Source: Burkholderiales bacterium
GTDB lineage: Bacteria; Pseudomonadota; Gammaproteobacteria; Burkholderiales; WYBJ01
DNA length: 64,000 bases
Direction: 5' to 3'
NCBI GenBank assembly: GCA_020848435.1
Contig: JADLAC010000046.1
Span: 1-64,000 of the forward strand
In this document: piece by piece, positions 16,764-23,738 of the stretch
How the letters are laid out: each line of letters starts with the position of its first letter
Position numbering within the stretch: the stretch's first letter is position 1
Notes under the pieces: generated by a model
Databases searched by the model: none
The model's input: the letters and a program-made list of their open reading frames with translations, nothing else
What the model was told of the DNA's origin: nothing
Made by a program: the position numbers and the translations under genes

Positions 16764-17229
16764 GCAGCTGTTCTCTCAGCTTCGGAAGCAGCTCACAGAC
16801 TTCGCGTATGCAAATCCGATACGCGTTGCGGCAGCTTTCGACCAATTGCGGGGTGATCGGTTCTGCGCGGCGAATGTAGGGATCGCGCATGTCCTCGAGG
16901 ACTTTCAGCGCAGCGAAAGCCCGCTGGATCGGTGGAGGCAGCTCACCTCGCACCGGCGGCAGATCGACGTGGACGATATCACCGAGCGGCAGCGCTTCCT
17001 TGCGCCATTCGCCATCTCTTGCGGGTGGCACCACATACAAGCCGACTACGTGATACGAGTAGTAGTTATCGCTCTTCGTGAGCCCTGCCTGATGTAGCGC
17101 GGCGTTTACCGCGTGGGTGGCGATGGTCATACCCATCCACATCCAGAGCTCGAAATCCTCCAAAGGATCGAGCTTCTCGCGCAGTCTTGCCATGCGCTCG
17201 ATCTTCTCAGCGTGAGCTGCTATCTGCAT
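16753..17229 (-). CDS. Unknown small protein, first of a paralogous pair
   Basis: 158 aa, predicted mainly helical at both ends with a central proline-rich strand region (YHVVGLYVVPPARDG). There is no signal peptide. The conserved core shared with the next gene is DFE, then H-x3-N-x-ALH-x2-G, and a C-terminal R-x-PY-x-R-x-AE motif. The first 23 bp overlap the end of the 3-hydroxyisobutyrate-dehydrogenase-like gene, and its end overlaps the paralog by 11 bp, so all three are translationally linked. I cannot assign a fold; a helical HEPN-like domain crossed my mind but the catalytic pattern is not convincing. Confidence 0.6.
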   Translation of the reverse strand: MQIAAHAEKIERMARLREKLDPLEDFELWMWMGMTIATHAVNAALHQAGLTKSDNYYSYHVVGLYVVPPARDGEWRKEALPLGDIVHVDLPPVRGELPPPIQRAFAALKVLEDMRDPYIRRAEPITPQLVESCRNAYRICIREVCELLPKLREQLHGI

Positions 17230-18094
17230 TGCCTGTCTCGTAAGGATCGGAGTACGTGGCGGCGATGGTCCCCTTCCAGATCGCGGAAGCCGCCGATCCG
17301 AGCACGAGCGCTACGCCAACGTCTCGTGCGTATGCTTGCGCGAGTGCGAGGTCCTTGCGCATCGGAATCTCGGGACCGGCGCCCTGCCGCGCCAGCATGC
17401 CTTTCCAGCGGGAGCCGAGCTCGTCCCATACTTCCAGCGGATAACTCCTTGCCGAAGCATTGCGGAAAACCTCCCTCAGCGTCTCAGGGGCGATTCCGCC
17501 CGCGATACCGAGCTCGAGCCCTTCGAGCAGCGCGATGATGTTAATGCCGAGGATCAGGTTGTTGGCGAGCTTGGCGGTCTGGGCCGTGCCGACAGCGCCG
17601 GTTCGAATGATCTTGCTGCCCACGGCGCGCAGCACCGGAAGTACCTCTTCGAAGACCCCCGGGTCGGCGCCGATCATCATCGTAAGCGTGCCTTTTTCTG
17701 CTGAAGGATGCCCGCCAGCCACGGGCGCATCGACGACATCTATGCCTCTTTCGCGCAAGGCCTCGGCGATCCTGTGCACCGGCTCCGGGCCGAGGGTGCT
17801 GCCGATCACGAGCTTCGAGCCCGGACGCATCGAGCCACTCACCCCCTCAGGACCGAACACCACGGCCTCGGTCTGCTCAAGGTTGAGCACCATGGTGAAG
17901 ATCGTGTCGCACCTGCTCCCGACTTCGGCCGGGGATGCGCACGCGGTGGCGCCAAGATTCGCGAGCACCGACATCGGTTGCGCGCGCACGTCGTATACCG
18001 CCACCTCGAACCCCGCCTTCACGAGATTCTTCGCCATCGGTTCGCCCAAGTTGCCGAGTCCGATGAGACCCACCTTGCGCGCGACTGTAATCAT
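17207..18094 (-). CDS. NAD(P)-dependent beta-hydroxyacid dehydrogenase (3-hydroxyisobutyrate dehydrogenase family)
   Basis: A 295-aa two-domain oxidoreductase. The Rossmann motif is GLIGLGNLGEPMAKNL near the N terminus. The substrate loop is VDAPVAGGHPSAEKGTL, and the catalytic Lys lies in TAKLANNLILG. Members oxidise 3-hydroxyisobutyrate or reduce tartronate semialdehyde, succinic semialdehyde or sulfolactaldehyde; sequence alone does not decide. ATG 18094 (MITVARKVG) is chosen because GGTGG lies just upstream; the frame is open to 18115. It is the second gene of the leftward operon, after the ABC binding protein. Confidence 0.85.
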   Translation of the reverse strand: MITVARKVGLIGLGNLGEPMAKNLVKAGFEVAVYDVRAQPMSVLANLGATACASPAEVGSRCDTIFTMVLNLEQTEAVVFGPEGVSGSMRPGSKLVIGSTLGPEPVHRIAEALRERGIDVVDAPVAGGHPSAEKGTLTMMIGADPGVFEEVLPVLRAVGSKIIRTGAVGTAQTAKLANNLILGINIIALLEGLELGIAGGIAPETLREVFRNASARSYPLEVWDELGSRWKGMLARQGAGPEIPMRKDLALAQAYARDVGVALVLGSAASAIWKGTIAATYSDPYETGNADSSSR

Positions 18095-18181
18095 TTGTCC
18101 ACCGGCAATGCGCACGGACGAGGGACGCAGGTGCGCGCCCCGCGTCCGTGCAGAACAGGAACCGCGAGACCTCGACGCGGA

Positions 18182-19198
18182 TCAACTCCCGGGAAGATTG
18201 TGAATCTCGGGGAAAAACATGTCTTTCCACGAATCGGGCTTAACCTTGACAACGCCCACCTTCTCCATGAACTCGACGTATTTGTACACCCGGTGAGGCG
18301 TGGTCGTGTAGATGAAGTCGGGATCCTCGATCATCTTCAGGATTTCGGCCGGCGTCGATTTCTCGCTCGGGGTCGCCTTCAGATAGAGCTCGGCGGCAGC
18401 CTTCTTATCGTTGTTGAGGATCGCGATTGCATCCTCAAGTGCTGCGAGTACCGCGCGGTAGGTTTTCGGATTGCCGTTGCGAAACTGGGCGGTCGTCGCC
18501 AGGATGATAGCCGTCGCAGGCCCTCCTACCACGTCGTACGACTTCAAGACCGTGCGGATCACCGGGTCCTTCATCTGCATTTGATGAAAGGGCGCCGCAG
18601 TGAAATGCGCGTTGATGACACTCTTGCCCGACAGCAACTGGGCCGACGCATCAGGGTGCGACTGCGCGATGGTGAGCGAATCCAGCTTCGCATAGTTCTC
18701 CTGGCCCCAGATGTGGGCGGCGGCCATCTGCAGGGTCAGCGCCTGCCCTGAGACCTTCACGGCAGGAACAGCGATTCGGTCCTTTTCCGTGAAATCCCTG
18801 ATCGTCTTGACGTTCGGGTTACGCGTGTTGAGGTAGAGCGGAAAAGTGCAATACGCTGCGACGCCTTTCACTTCATTCGGCGTATTGCGGGTTCGTGCCC
18901 ACATGATGCCAAGTGGCGTAGGGCCGAGAGACGAGAACTCGAGATTGCCGGAAAGCAGGGCGTCGTTCATCACGTTCGCACCGGCGAATTTCGCCCACGT
19001 GACCTTGATGTTGCCGAGTCCCGCGGCTTGCGCGTGTCGTTCGATCAGCTTGAGCCGTTCCATCGCAATCAGCGGCAGGTAGGCCAAGCCGAATTGCGCC
19101 GCCAGTCGCACTTCGCCGACTTCGGCACGGACGTTGACCGCCCCCGTGCAAAGCGCAAGGGATAGAAACGCGCCCAGCGCGATCCTGCTGAACCTCAT
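18182..19198 (-). CDS. ABC transporter substrate-binding protein, NitT/TauT family
   Basis: A 338-aa periplasmic binding protein with a signal peptide at about residues 1-25 (LGAFLSLALCTGAVNVRA). The mature part has the NMT1/SsuA-like pattern: EVRLAAQFGLAYLPLIAMERLKLIE, then a long segment around FSSLGPTPLGIMWARTRN and VSGQALTLQMAAAHIWG. It should deliver its ligand to the permease and ATPase encoded at the far end of the same operon. Relatives bind taurine, sulfonates, nitrate or aromatic acids. ATG 19198 follows GGAGG closely; the upstream frame to 19213 is not used. It is the first gene of the leftward island operon. Confidence 0.88.
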   Translation of the reverse strand: MRFSRIALGAFLSLALCTGAVNVRAEVGEVRLAAQFGLAYLPLIAMERLKLIERHAQAAGLGNIKVTWAKFAGANVMNDALLSGNLEFSSLGPTPLGIMWARTRNTPNEVKGVAAYCTFPLYLNTRNPNVKTIRDFTEKDRIAVPAVKVSGQALTLQMAAAHIWGQENYAKLDSLTIAQSHPDASAQLLSGKSVINAHFTAAPFHQMQMKDPVIRTVLKSYDVVGGPATAIILATTAQFRNGNPKTYRAVLAALEDAIAILNNDKKAAAELYLKATPSEKSTPAEILKMIEDPDFIYTTTPHRVYKYVEFMEKVGVVKVKPDSWKDMFFPEIHNLPGS

Positions 19199-19259
19199 GT
19201 GCACCTCCTCCATGCTCTGGTGAATAGCCCGATCGGGGCTGCCTTACTGCTCGTGCAAC

Positions 19260-19288
19260 TTGACACTGCGAAAGGACGTTGCGATAGT
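19260..19288 (+). promoter_or_regulatory. Sigma-70-type promoter for the rightward island operon
   Basis: A perfect TTGACA at 19260-19265 and GATAGT at 19283-19288 are separated by exactly 17 bp. Transcription would start near 19295, about 88 nt before the dioxygenase ATG at 19383. It lies in the 184-bp divergent gap between the two island operons, the natural place for pathway control. No regulator gene is found in the island. Confidence 0.55.
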
Positions 19289-19382
19289 CTATTCGCTTCC
19301 GCCGTCAATTTGAACTTTTCTCCGCGGCGGATCACCGCGTAGCGGCGGTTTTCCGAGGTCCCCCGACGAGGAGGAATGGGCG

Positions 19383-20246
19383 ATGGTCGTAAAGGTGCAG
19401 CCGTTGCATCCTTTGTTTGCGGCCGAGGTCGTCGACGTCGACGTGTCGAAAGATCTCGATGACGCCACCTTCGGGCAGGTCCAGGACGCGTTCAACAGCA
19501 ACTCGGTCCTGCTCTTTAGACATCAGCAGCTCTCGCCAGAGCAGCACGTGCGTTTCAGCCGGCGCTTCGGCCCGCTCGAAGTTCACTTCCTGAAACAGTA
19601 TCTGCATCCCGAACACCCGGAGCTGGTCAATATCTCGAACATCATCGAGAACGGGAAGCCGATCGGCGTCGTCGACGCGGGCCAGTTCTGGCACAGCGAC
19701 CTTTCATATCGGGACAAGCCAAGCCGCGGCTCGCTCCTGTACGCCATTGAAATCCCGCACCTCGAGGGGCAGGCGCTGGGCGACACTCTGTTCACCAGCA
19801 CGGCGGCCGCCTATGACGCCTTGCCGGACGCGATGAAAAGGCGTCTGGAAGGCCTCAAGGCCATCCACCGCTACGGCTATAGGTACGAGAAGCATCGGCA
19901 GCGCGGCCTTAACCGGGCCGAGCTGACCGCCGAGCAGAAAGCCGCGCCGGACGCCATTCAGCCAGTGATTCGAACGCATCCCGTAACGGGTCGCAAGTGC
20001 ATTTACGTGAACGAGGGTTTCACCGTCGGCATCGTGGGTATGCCGGACGACGAGAGCCGTCCGCTGCTCGAGCAGTTGTTTGCGCATTGCGTGCGTCCGG
20101 AGTTCATCTATCGTCACAAGTGGCGCGTCGGCGATCTGCTCATGTGGGATAACTGCGCGACGCTGCACAATGCAGTCGGGGATTACAAGCCGCCGCATCG
20201 GCGTCTGCTGCGCAAGACGACGCTCGAAGGCGCGACGGCGTTCTAG
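19383..20246 (+). CDS. TauD/TfdA-family Fe(II)/2-oxoglutarate dioxygenase
   Basis: A 287-aa non-heme iron dioxygenase. The facial triad is H-x-D in FWHSDLSY and the distal His in TLHNAVGDY; the 2-oxoglutarate Arg is in the following HRRLLRKT. The N-terminal region (DVSKDLDDATFGQVQDAF, LLFRHQQLSPEQHVRFSRRFG) is typical. Such enzymes hydroxylate taurine, 2,4-D, sulfonates or other acids, releasing CO2 and succinate, and need oxygen. GAGGAGGAA lies upstream of ATG 19383. It is the first gene of the rightward island operon, under the TTGACA promoter, and divergent from the NitT/TauT-like binding protein. Confidence 0.88.
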   Translation: MVVKVQPLHPLFAAEVVDVDVSKDLDDATFGQVQDAFNSNSVLLFRHQQLSPEQHVRFSRRFGPLEVHFLKQYLHPEHPELVNISNIIENGKPIGVVDAGQFWHSDLSYRDKPSRGSLLYAIEIPHLEGQALGDTLFTSTAAAYDALPDAMKRRLEGLKAIHRYGYRYEKHRQRGLNRAELTAEQKAAPDAIQPVIRTHPVTGRKCIYVNEGFTVGIVGMPDDESRPLLEQLFAHCVRPEFIYRHKWRVGDLLMWDNCATLHNAVGDYKPPHRRLLRKTTLEGATAF

Positions 20247-20342
20247 GATTCCCGCGAGGCTGACTATCAGCACGCGTTTCTGGAGTGGTTCAAGAACCAT
20301 CTTGAAACGGGCAATTCAATCCACCGGCACGGAGGCCTACGC

Positions 20343-21422
20343 GTGCAACGCGCAGACGTTGACACTTGCACGTCGGATGATTCCCATGACGCACCAGGCG
20401 GCAGCCCCTCGGCGAAGATAGCACTGACCATCGCTGAGGCGCGGTCACTCGCCGAGCGCGCGCTGCGCCAGCTCGACTATTCCGCAGAAGACGCGAGCCT
20501 CATTGCGGACGCGCTGATCGATTCGGAGCTCTGCGGCTATTCGCATCTCGGGCTCACGCGCATACTGAGCGTTGCCGAGAACCCGAAGACGAGCCACCCG
20601 CGGGAGCCGCTAGCGATCACGCGCGAGACCGAATGCTCAGCTCTGATCGACGGCGGCAACACGCTCGCTGTGTTGTCTTTGCAGCGCGCGACGGAGGTCG
20701 CGATCCGCAAAGCGAAGAAGAGCGGAATTGGCCTGATCGGTCTCTATAACAGCTACTTCAGCGGCCGCGGCGCGTTTTATCTGGAGCGAATAGCCCGAGC
20801 CGATCTCGTCGGCATCCATTTCGCAAGCGCCACGCCGATGGTGGTGCCAATCGGCGGCGCGCGGCCCGCACTGGGTACCAACCCGATCGCCGTGAGCGTT
20901 CCCTCCGATCGCGGGCCTCTCATCTTCGATGTCGGGACCGCCTCGATCATGTTCGGTGACATGATCCTCAAGGCGCGGCTCGGTGAGCCGCTTCCCCCCG
21001 GCGTGGCGATCGATGCGGCCGGCAGGCCGACGTGCGACGCGAATGAAGCACTGAGAGGCGGCGTGCTCCCCTTCGGCGGGCACCGCGGTTACGCGCTGTC
21101 CTGCTGCGTGCAGGTCATGGGCTTGCTCGCCGGTGCAGCGCTCGCCAGGGGTGACGTTCAGGACTATGGCTTTCTCCTGATCGTGCTCGATCCGGGTCTG
21201 CTCCTTCCCGTCGAGCAGTTCAAGCGGCAAGTCTCGGAGTTGGTCGACTGCATAAAGGCGACACCGCGTCAGGACGGTGTCGAGGAAATCAGGGTTCCTT
21301 CGGAGCGCGCGTTTCGCGAGCGCGAGCGCCGACTGGCTTCGGACAGCATCAGCCTCGATTCGGTCGTGCACGACGCTTTGAAGGCATTGATCGAGAAGAA
21401 GCCCTTGGTCCGCTCGAACTGA
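20343..21422 (+). CDS. Ldh2-family malate/L-lactate/ureidoglycolate-type dehydrogenase
   Basis: A 359-aa NAD(P)-dependent oxidoreductase of the YlbC/ComC/MDH2 fold, unrelated to classical lactate dehydrogenase. Landmarks are GYSHLGLTRI (substrate His), GRGAFYLERIARADLVGIHFASA, ALGTNPIAVSVP, and GGVLPFGGHRGYALSCCVQVMGLLAG. Substrates in the family include malate, lactate, sulfolactate, 2,3-diketogulonate and ureidoglycolate. A GTG start at 20343 is used; a start a little downstream near residue 24 (AKIALTIAEARSLAERALRQL) would fit the family length equally well but lacks a start codon in frame. Second gene of the rightward operon, 96 bp after the dioxygenase. Confidence 0.82.
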   Translation: MQRADVDTCTSDDSHDAPGGSPSAKIALTIAEARSLAERALRQLDYSAEDASLIADALIDSELCGYSHLGLTRILSVAENPKTSHPREPLAITRETECSALIDGGNTLAVLSLQRATEVAIRKAKKSGIGLIGLYNSYFSGRGAFYLERIARADLVGIHFASATPMVVPIGGARPALGTNPIAVSVPSDRGPLIFDVGTASIMFGDMILKARLGEPLPPGVAIDAAGRPTCDANEALRGGVLPFGGHRGYALSCCVQVMGLLAGAALARGDVQDYGFLLIVLDPGLLLPVEQFKRQVSELVDCIKATPRQDGVEEIRVPSERAFRERERRLASDSISLDSVVHDALKALIEKKPLVRSN

Positions 21423-21729
21423 CGCAAGCGCGAAGCAATCGGCCACCGACGCCCAGCGCGCCCGCTTGCTTCGGAAGTCGCTGCTCGACTCTCGCACCAT
21501 TACACGGGCACGCACGCGCTGCCTGTTCGGTCGCGCCGCGTTTGCGGCCCGATGGGCGTTGGCCCGTTGTCCGCCGCACGCACTCGTGGCCGATCCCGAT
21601 GGACAAGATCGGAACAACCGCATGCACCTGTTTCTTGACGCATATCAAAGCGGTTGCAAAGTAGCGTGTGATAAATGCCAGGCTTGGTCGATAAGCTGGT
21701 GCCGCGGTGGCGGCACGCTGGAGGAACGC
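21423..21729. other. Gap inside the rightward island operon
   Basis: 307 bases between the Ldh2-family gene and the SDR gene. The frame of the SDR is open back to 21466, but the translated segment is Arg/Cys-rich and resembles no SDR N terminus, and the real start at 21730 has a strong GGAGGA. Near 21635-21675 there are TTGACG, TTGCAA and GTGATAAAT elements, but no pair has promoter spacing. I see no terminator. Confidence 0.5.
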
Positions 21730-22671
21730 ATGCATGGCGAGAGCCTGCTGAACAAAGTGGCGGTCGTTACGGGCGGCGGTCGCGGGATAGGCCGTGCCAT
21801 AGCGTTATCGCTCGCACGGGAGGGCGCGCGCGTCGTGGTGAACGCGCTGCGTCCGGCAACCGGTTCTGCCGAAAAGACCGCACGGGATATCGTCGGCACA
21901 GGCCGCGAAGCGCGCTCGCATTACGGCGATGTCGGGAACTTCGATGTCGCGTGCGAGTTGATCGACGTCGCGGTGCGCGGCTTCGGCCGCGTCGACATTC
22001 TGGTCAATAACGCCGGAATGGCCGGATCCGGCATGCCCTGGGACATCACGGAGGCGGACTGGGACCGGATGATCGACAGTCACCTCAAGGGTGCTTTCAA
22101 CTGCACACGCCACGTGGCGGGCTTCATGAAAGCGCAATGCTGGGGGCGAATCATCAATTGCACCTCAGGTTCCTGGATCAGCCGGGCCGGCGCGTGCCAC
22201 TACGCCGCGGCCAAGGCTGGAATCGTTGGCTTTACACGCGCCATCGCGATGGATCTCGCCGCGTATGGCGTCACATGCAATGCGTTTCACCCCTATGCAA
22301 AGACCGAACTGATGGGCCCGCAGACGCTGTACACCGTGACGGAGCGCTACAGGCAGGGCAAGATCGACCGCGAAGAGTACGAATGGCAGAGCAATCCGCC
22401 CGGGCCCGAGGGTGTGGGGCCACTGATTTCCTATCTCGCGTCTCCGGCCGCAGAAGCAATCACCGGTAAGGTCTTTTACGTGAGCGGGGGCAAGGTCGCC
22501 ATCTACTCGGAGCCCGTGCGACTGCGCACGATCCACAAGACCGACAGTATCTGGTCGGTGGCCGAGCTTGCCGAACGCATGCCGAGCCTCGTCGCGGAGG
22601 GCGGCCCCGGCGCCTCACGCTCGGAAAGGGTCCGCCTCAATGCCGTAAGGACGGGGACTCTGCAAGATTAG
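21730..22671 (+). CDS. Short-chain dehydrogenase/reductase with extended C terminus
   Basis: A 313-aa SDR. The cofactor motif is TGGGRGIGRAI (about residues 14-24), NNAG is in ILVNNAGMAGSG, and the catalytic set is Ser in NCTSGSW with YAAAK (Y-x3-K). About 60 residues follow the usual SDR end (TGKVFYVSGGKVAIYSEPVRL and on), resembling the extended hydroxyacyl-CoA dehydrogenase-type SDRs rather than classical ones. It would act on a hydroxy- or keto-intermediate of the pathway. GGAGGA stands 4 nt before ATG 21730. Third gene of the rightward operon; a Bug protein follows after 67 bp. Confidence 0.85.
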   Translation: MHGESLLNKVAVVTGGGRGIGRAIALSLAREGARVVVNALRPATGSAEKTARDIVGTGREARSHYGDVGNFDVACELIDVAVRGFGRVDILVNNAGMAGSGMPWDITEADWDRMIDSHLKGAFNCTRHVAGFMKAQCWGRIINCTSGSWISRAGACHYAAAKAGIVGFTRAIAMDLAAYGVTCNAFHPYAKTELMGPQTLYTVTERYRQGKIDREEYEWQSNPPGPEGVGPLISYLASPAAEAITGKVFYVSGGKVAIYSEPVRLRTIHKTDSIWSVAELAERMPSLVAEGGPGASRSERVRLNAVRTGTLQD

Positions 22672-22738
22672 TCTGGGTAACGTCGAGATCCAACAAATCG
22701 CCGAAGAGTTGCAGGTTCCCGATGAGGCCTAGTTCGGC

Positions 22739-23713
22739 ATGAGCGCAAGATTGGCCCTGTTGATTTCGGCGGCCGCGCTGCTTTCGGAAAGTGCTGGAGC
22801 GCTCGCAAATTACCCGGTGAAACCAGTCATGCTGGTCGTGCCGTACTCAACGGGCGGCGCGACCGACTTGTCCGCGCGCAATCTGGCGCAATCCGCGTCG
22901 AAGTTCCTTGGCCAGACCATCGTTGTAGTCAACAAGCCCGGAGCAGCGGGCACGCTCGGTTCGCAGTCGGTACGTACGGCTGCGCCAAACGGTTACACCT
23001 TATTGCTCGCGCGCGTCGGGGCGCAAGCGATCGGCCCGGCAATCGATTCCTCCGTACCGTACAAGTGGAATGACTTCACGTTTCTGTCCGTGCTCGAGTT
23101 GAATCCGGTTGCCTGCGTAGCACGCCCCGATGCGCCATTTCGCTCGCTGCGTGAGCTCACCGAACACCTGAAGAAGAACCCCGGTAAGCTCAACTTTTCG
23201 AGCTCGGACAAAGGCTCGATCCCGTTCATGACCTCACAGGTATTGTTCTCGGCGGCCGGGCTGGACAAGAACATCGCAGTCAGCGTTCCATACAAGAGCG
23301 ACGCGGACAGCATAACGGCGCTCCTAGGCGACCAGGTGCAGTTCTTCTGCGGGAGCATGACGGTACTGATGCCTCAAATCAAGTTCGGGAAGCTGCGCGG
23401 GCTCGCGGTCGCGATGCCGGAGCGCATGCGCGAGATTCCAGATGTGGCGACCGCCCGCGAATCGGGATTCCCTGCGTTGGAAAAGGTGGTGGGCTGGAGC
23501 GCGCTCTATGGACCGCCAGGTCTGCCGCAGGACGTGGTGCGGAAGTGGAGCGAGGTGATGACGAGGGTTGCAAACGACGGGGACTGGATTACCGGCAATG
23601 CAAATTTCGGCGGCGTTCCCGCCGTGCGCTCACCTGCCGAGACCCAGAGGTTTGCGCAAACCCAATACGAATTCTACAACGCGCTCGTCACATCGCTTGG
23701 AATCAGGGACTGA
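22739..23713 (+). CDS. Bug-family (TctC-type) periplasmic solute-binding protein
   Basis: A 324-aa protein with a signal peptide (about 1-23, ending GALA) and Bug-family segments: YPVKPVMLVVPYSTGGATDLSARNLAQS, KPGAAGTLGSQSVRTAAPNGYTLLLAR, and SVPYKSDADSITALLGDQV. It is the second Bug protein of the island and lacks TctA/TctB membrane partners nearby. Its ligand may be the substrate of the glycyl radical enzyme encoded 25 bp downstream; that is inference from gene order. Confidence 0.9.
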   Translation: MSARLALLISAAALLSESAGALANYPVKPVMLVVPYSTGGATDLSARNLAQSASKFLGQTIVVVNKPGAAGTLGSQSVRTAAPNGYTLLLARVGAQAIGPAIDSSVPYKWNDFTFLSVLELNPVACVARPDAPFRSLRELTEHLKKNPGKLNFSSSDKGSIPFMTSQVLFSAAGLDKNIAVSVPYKSDADSITALLGDQVQFFCGSMTVLMPQIKFGKLRGLAVAMPERMREIPDVATARESGFPALEKVVGWSALYGPPGLPQDVVRKWSEVMTRVANDGDWITGNANFGGVPAVRSPAETQRFAQTQYEFYNALVTSLGIRD

Positions 23714-23738
23714 GCTGGATTGACTGGAAGGAAACGTG

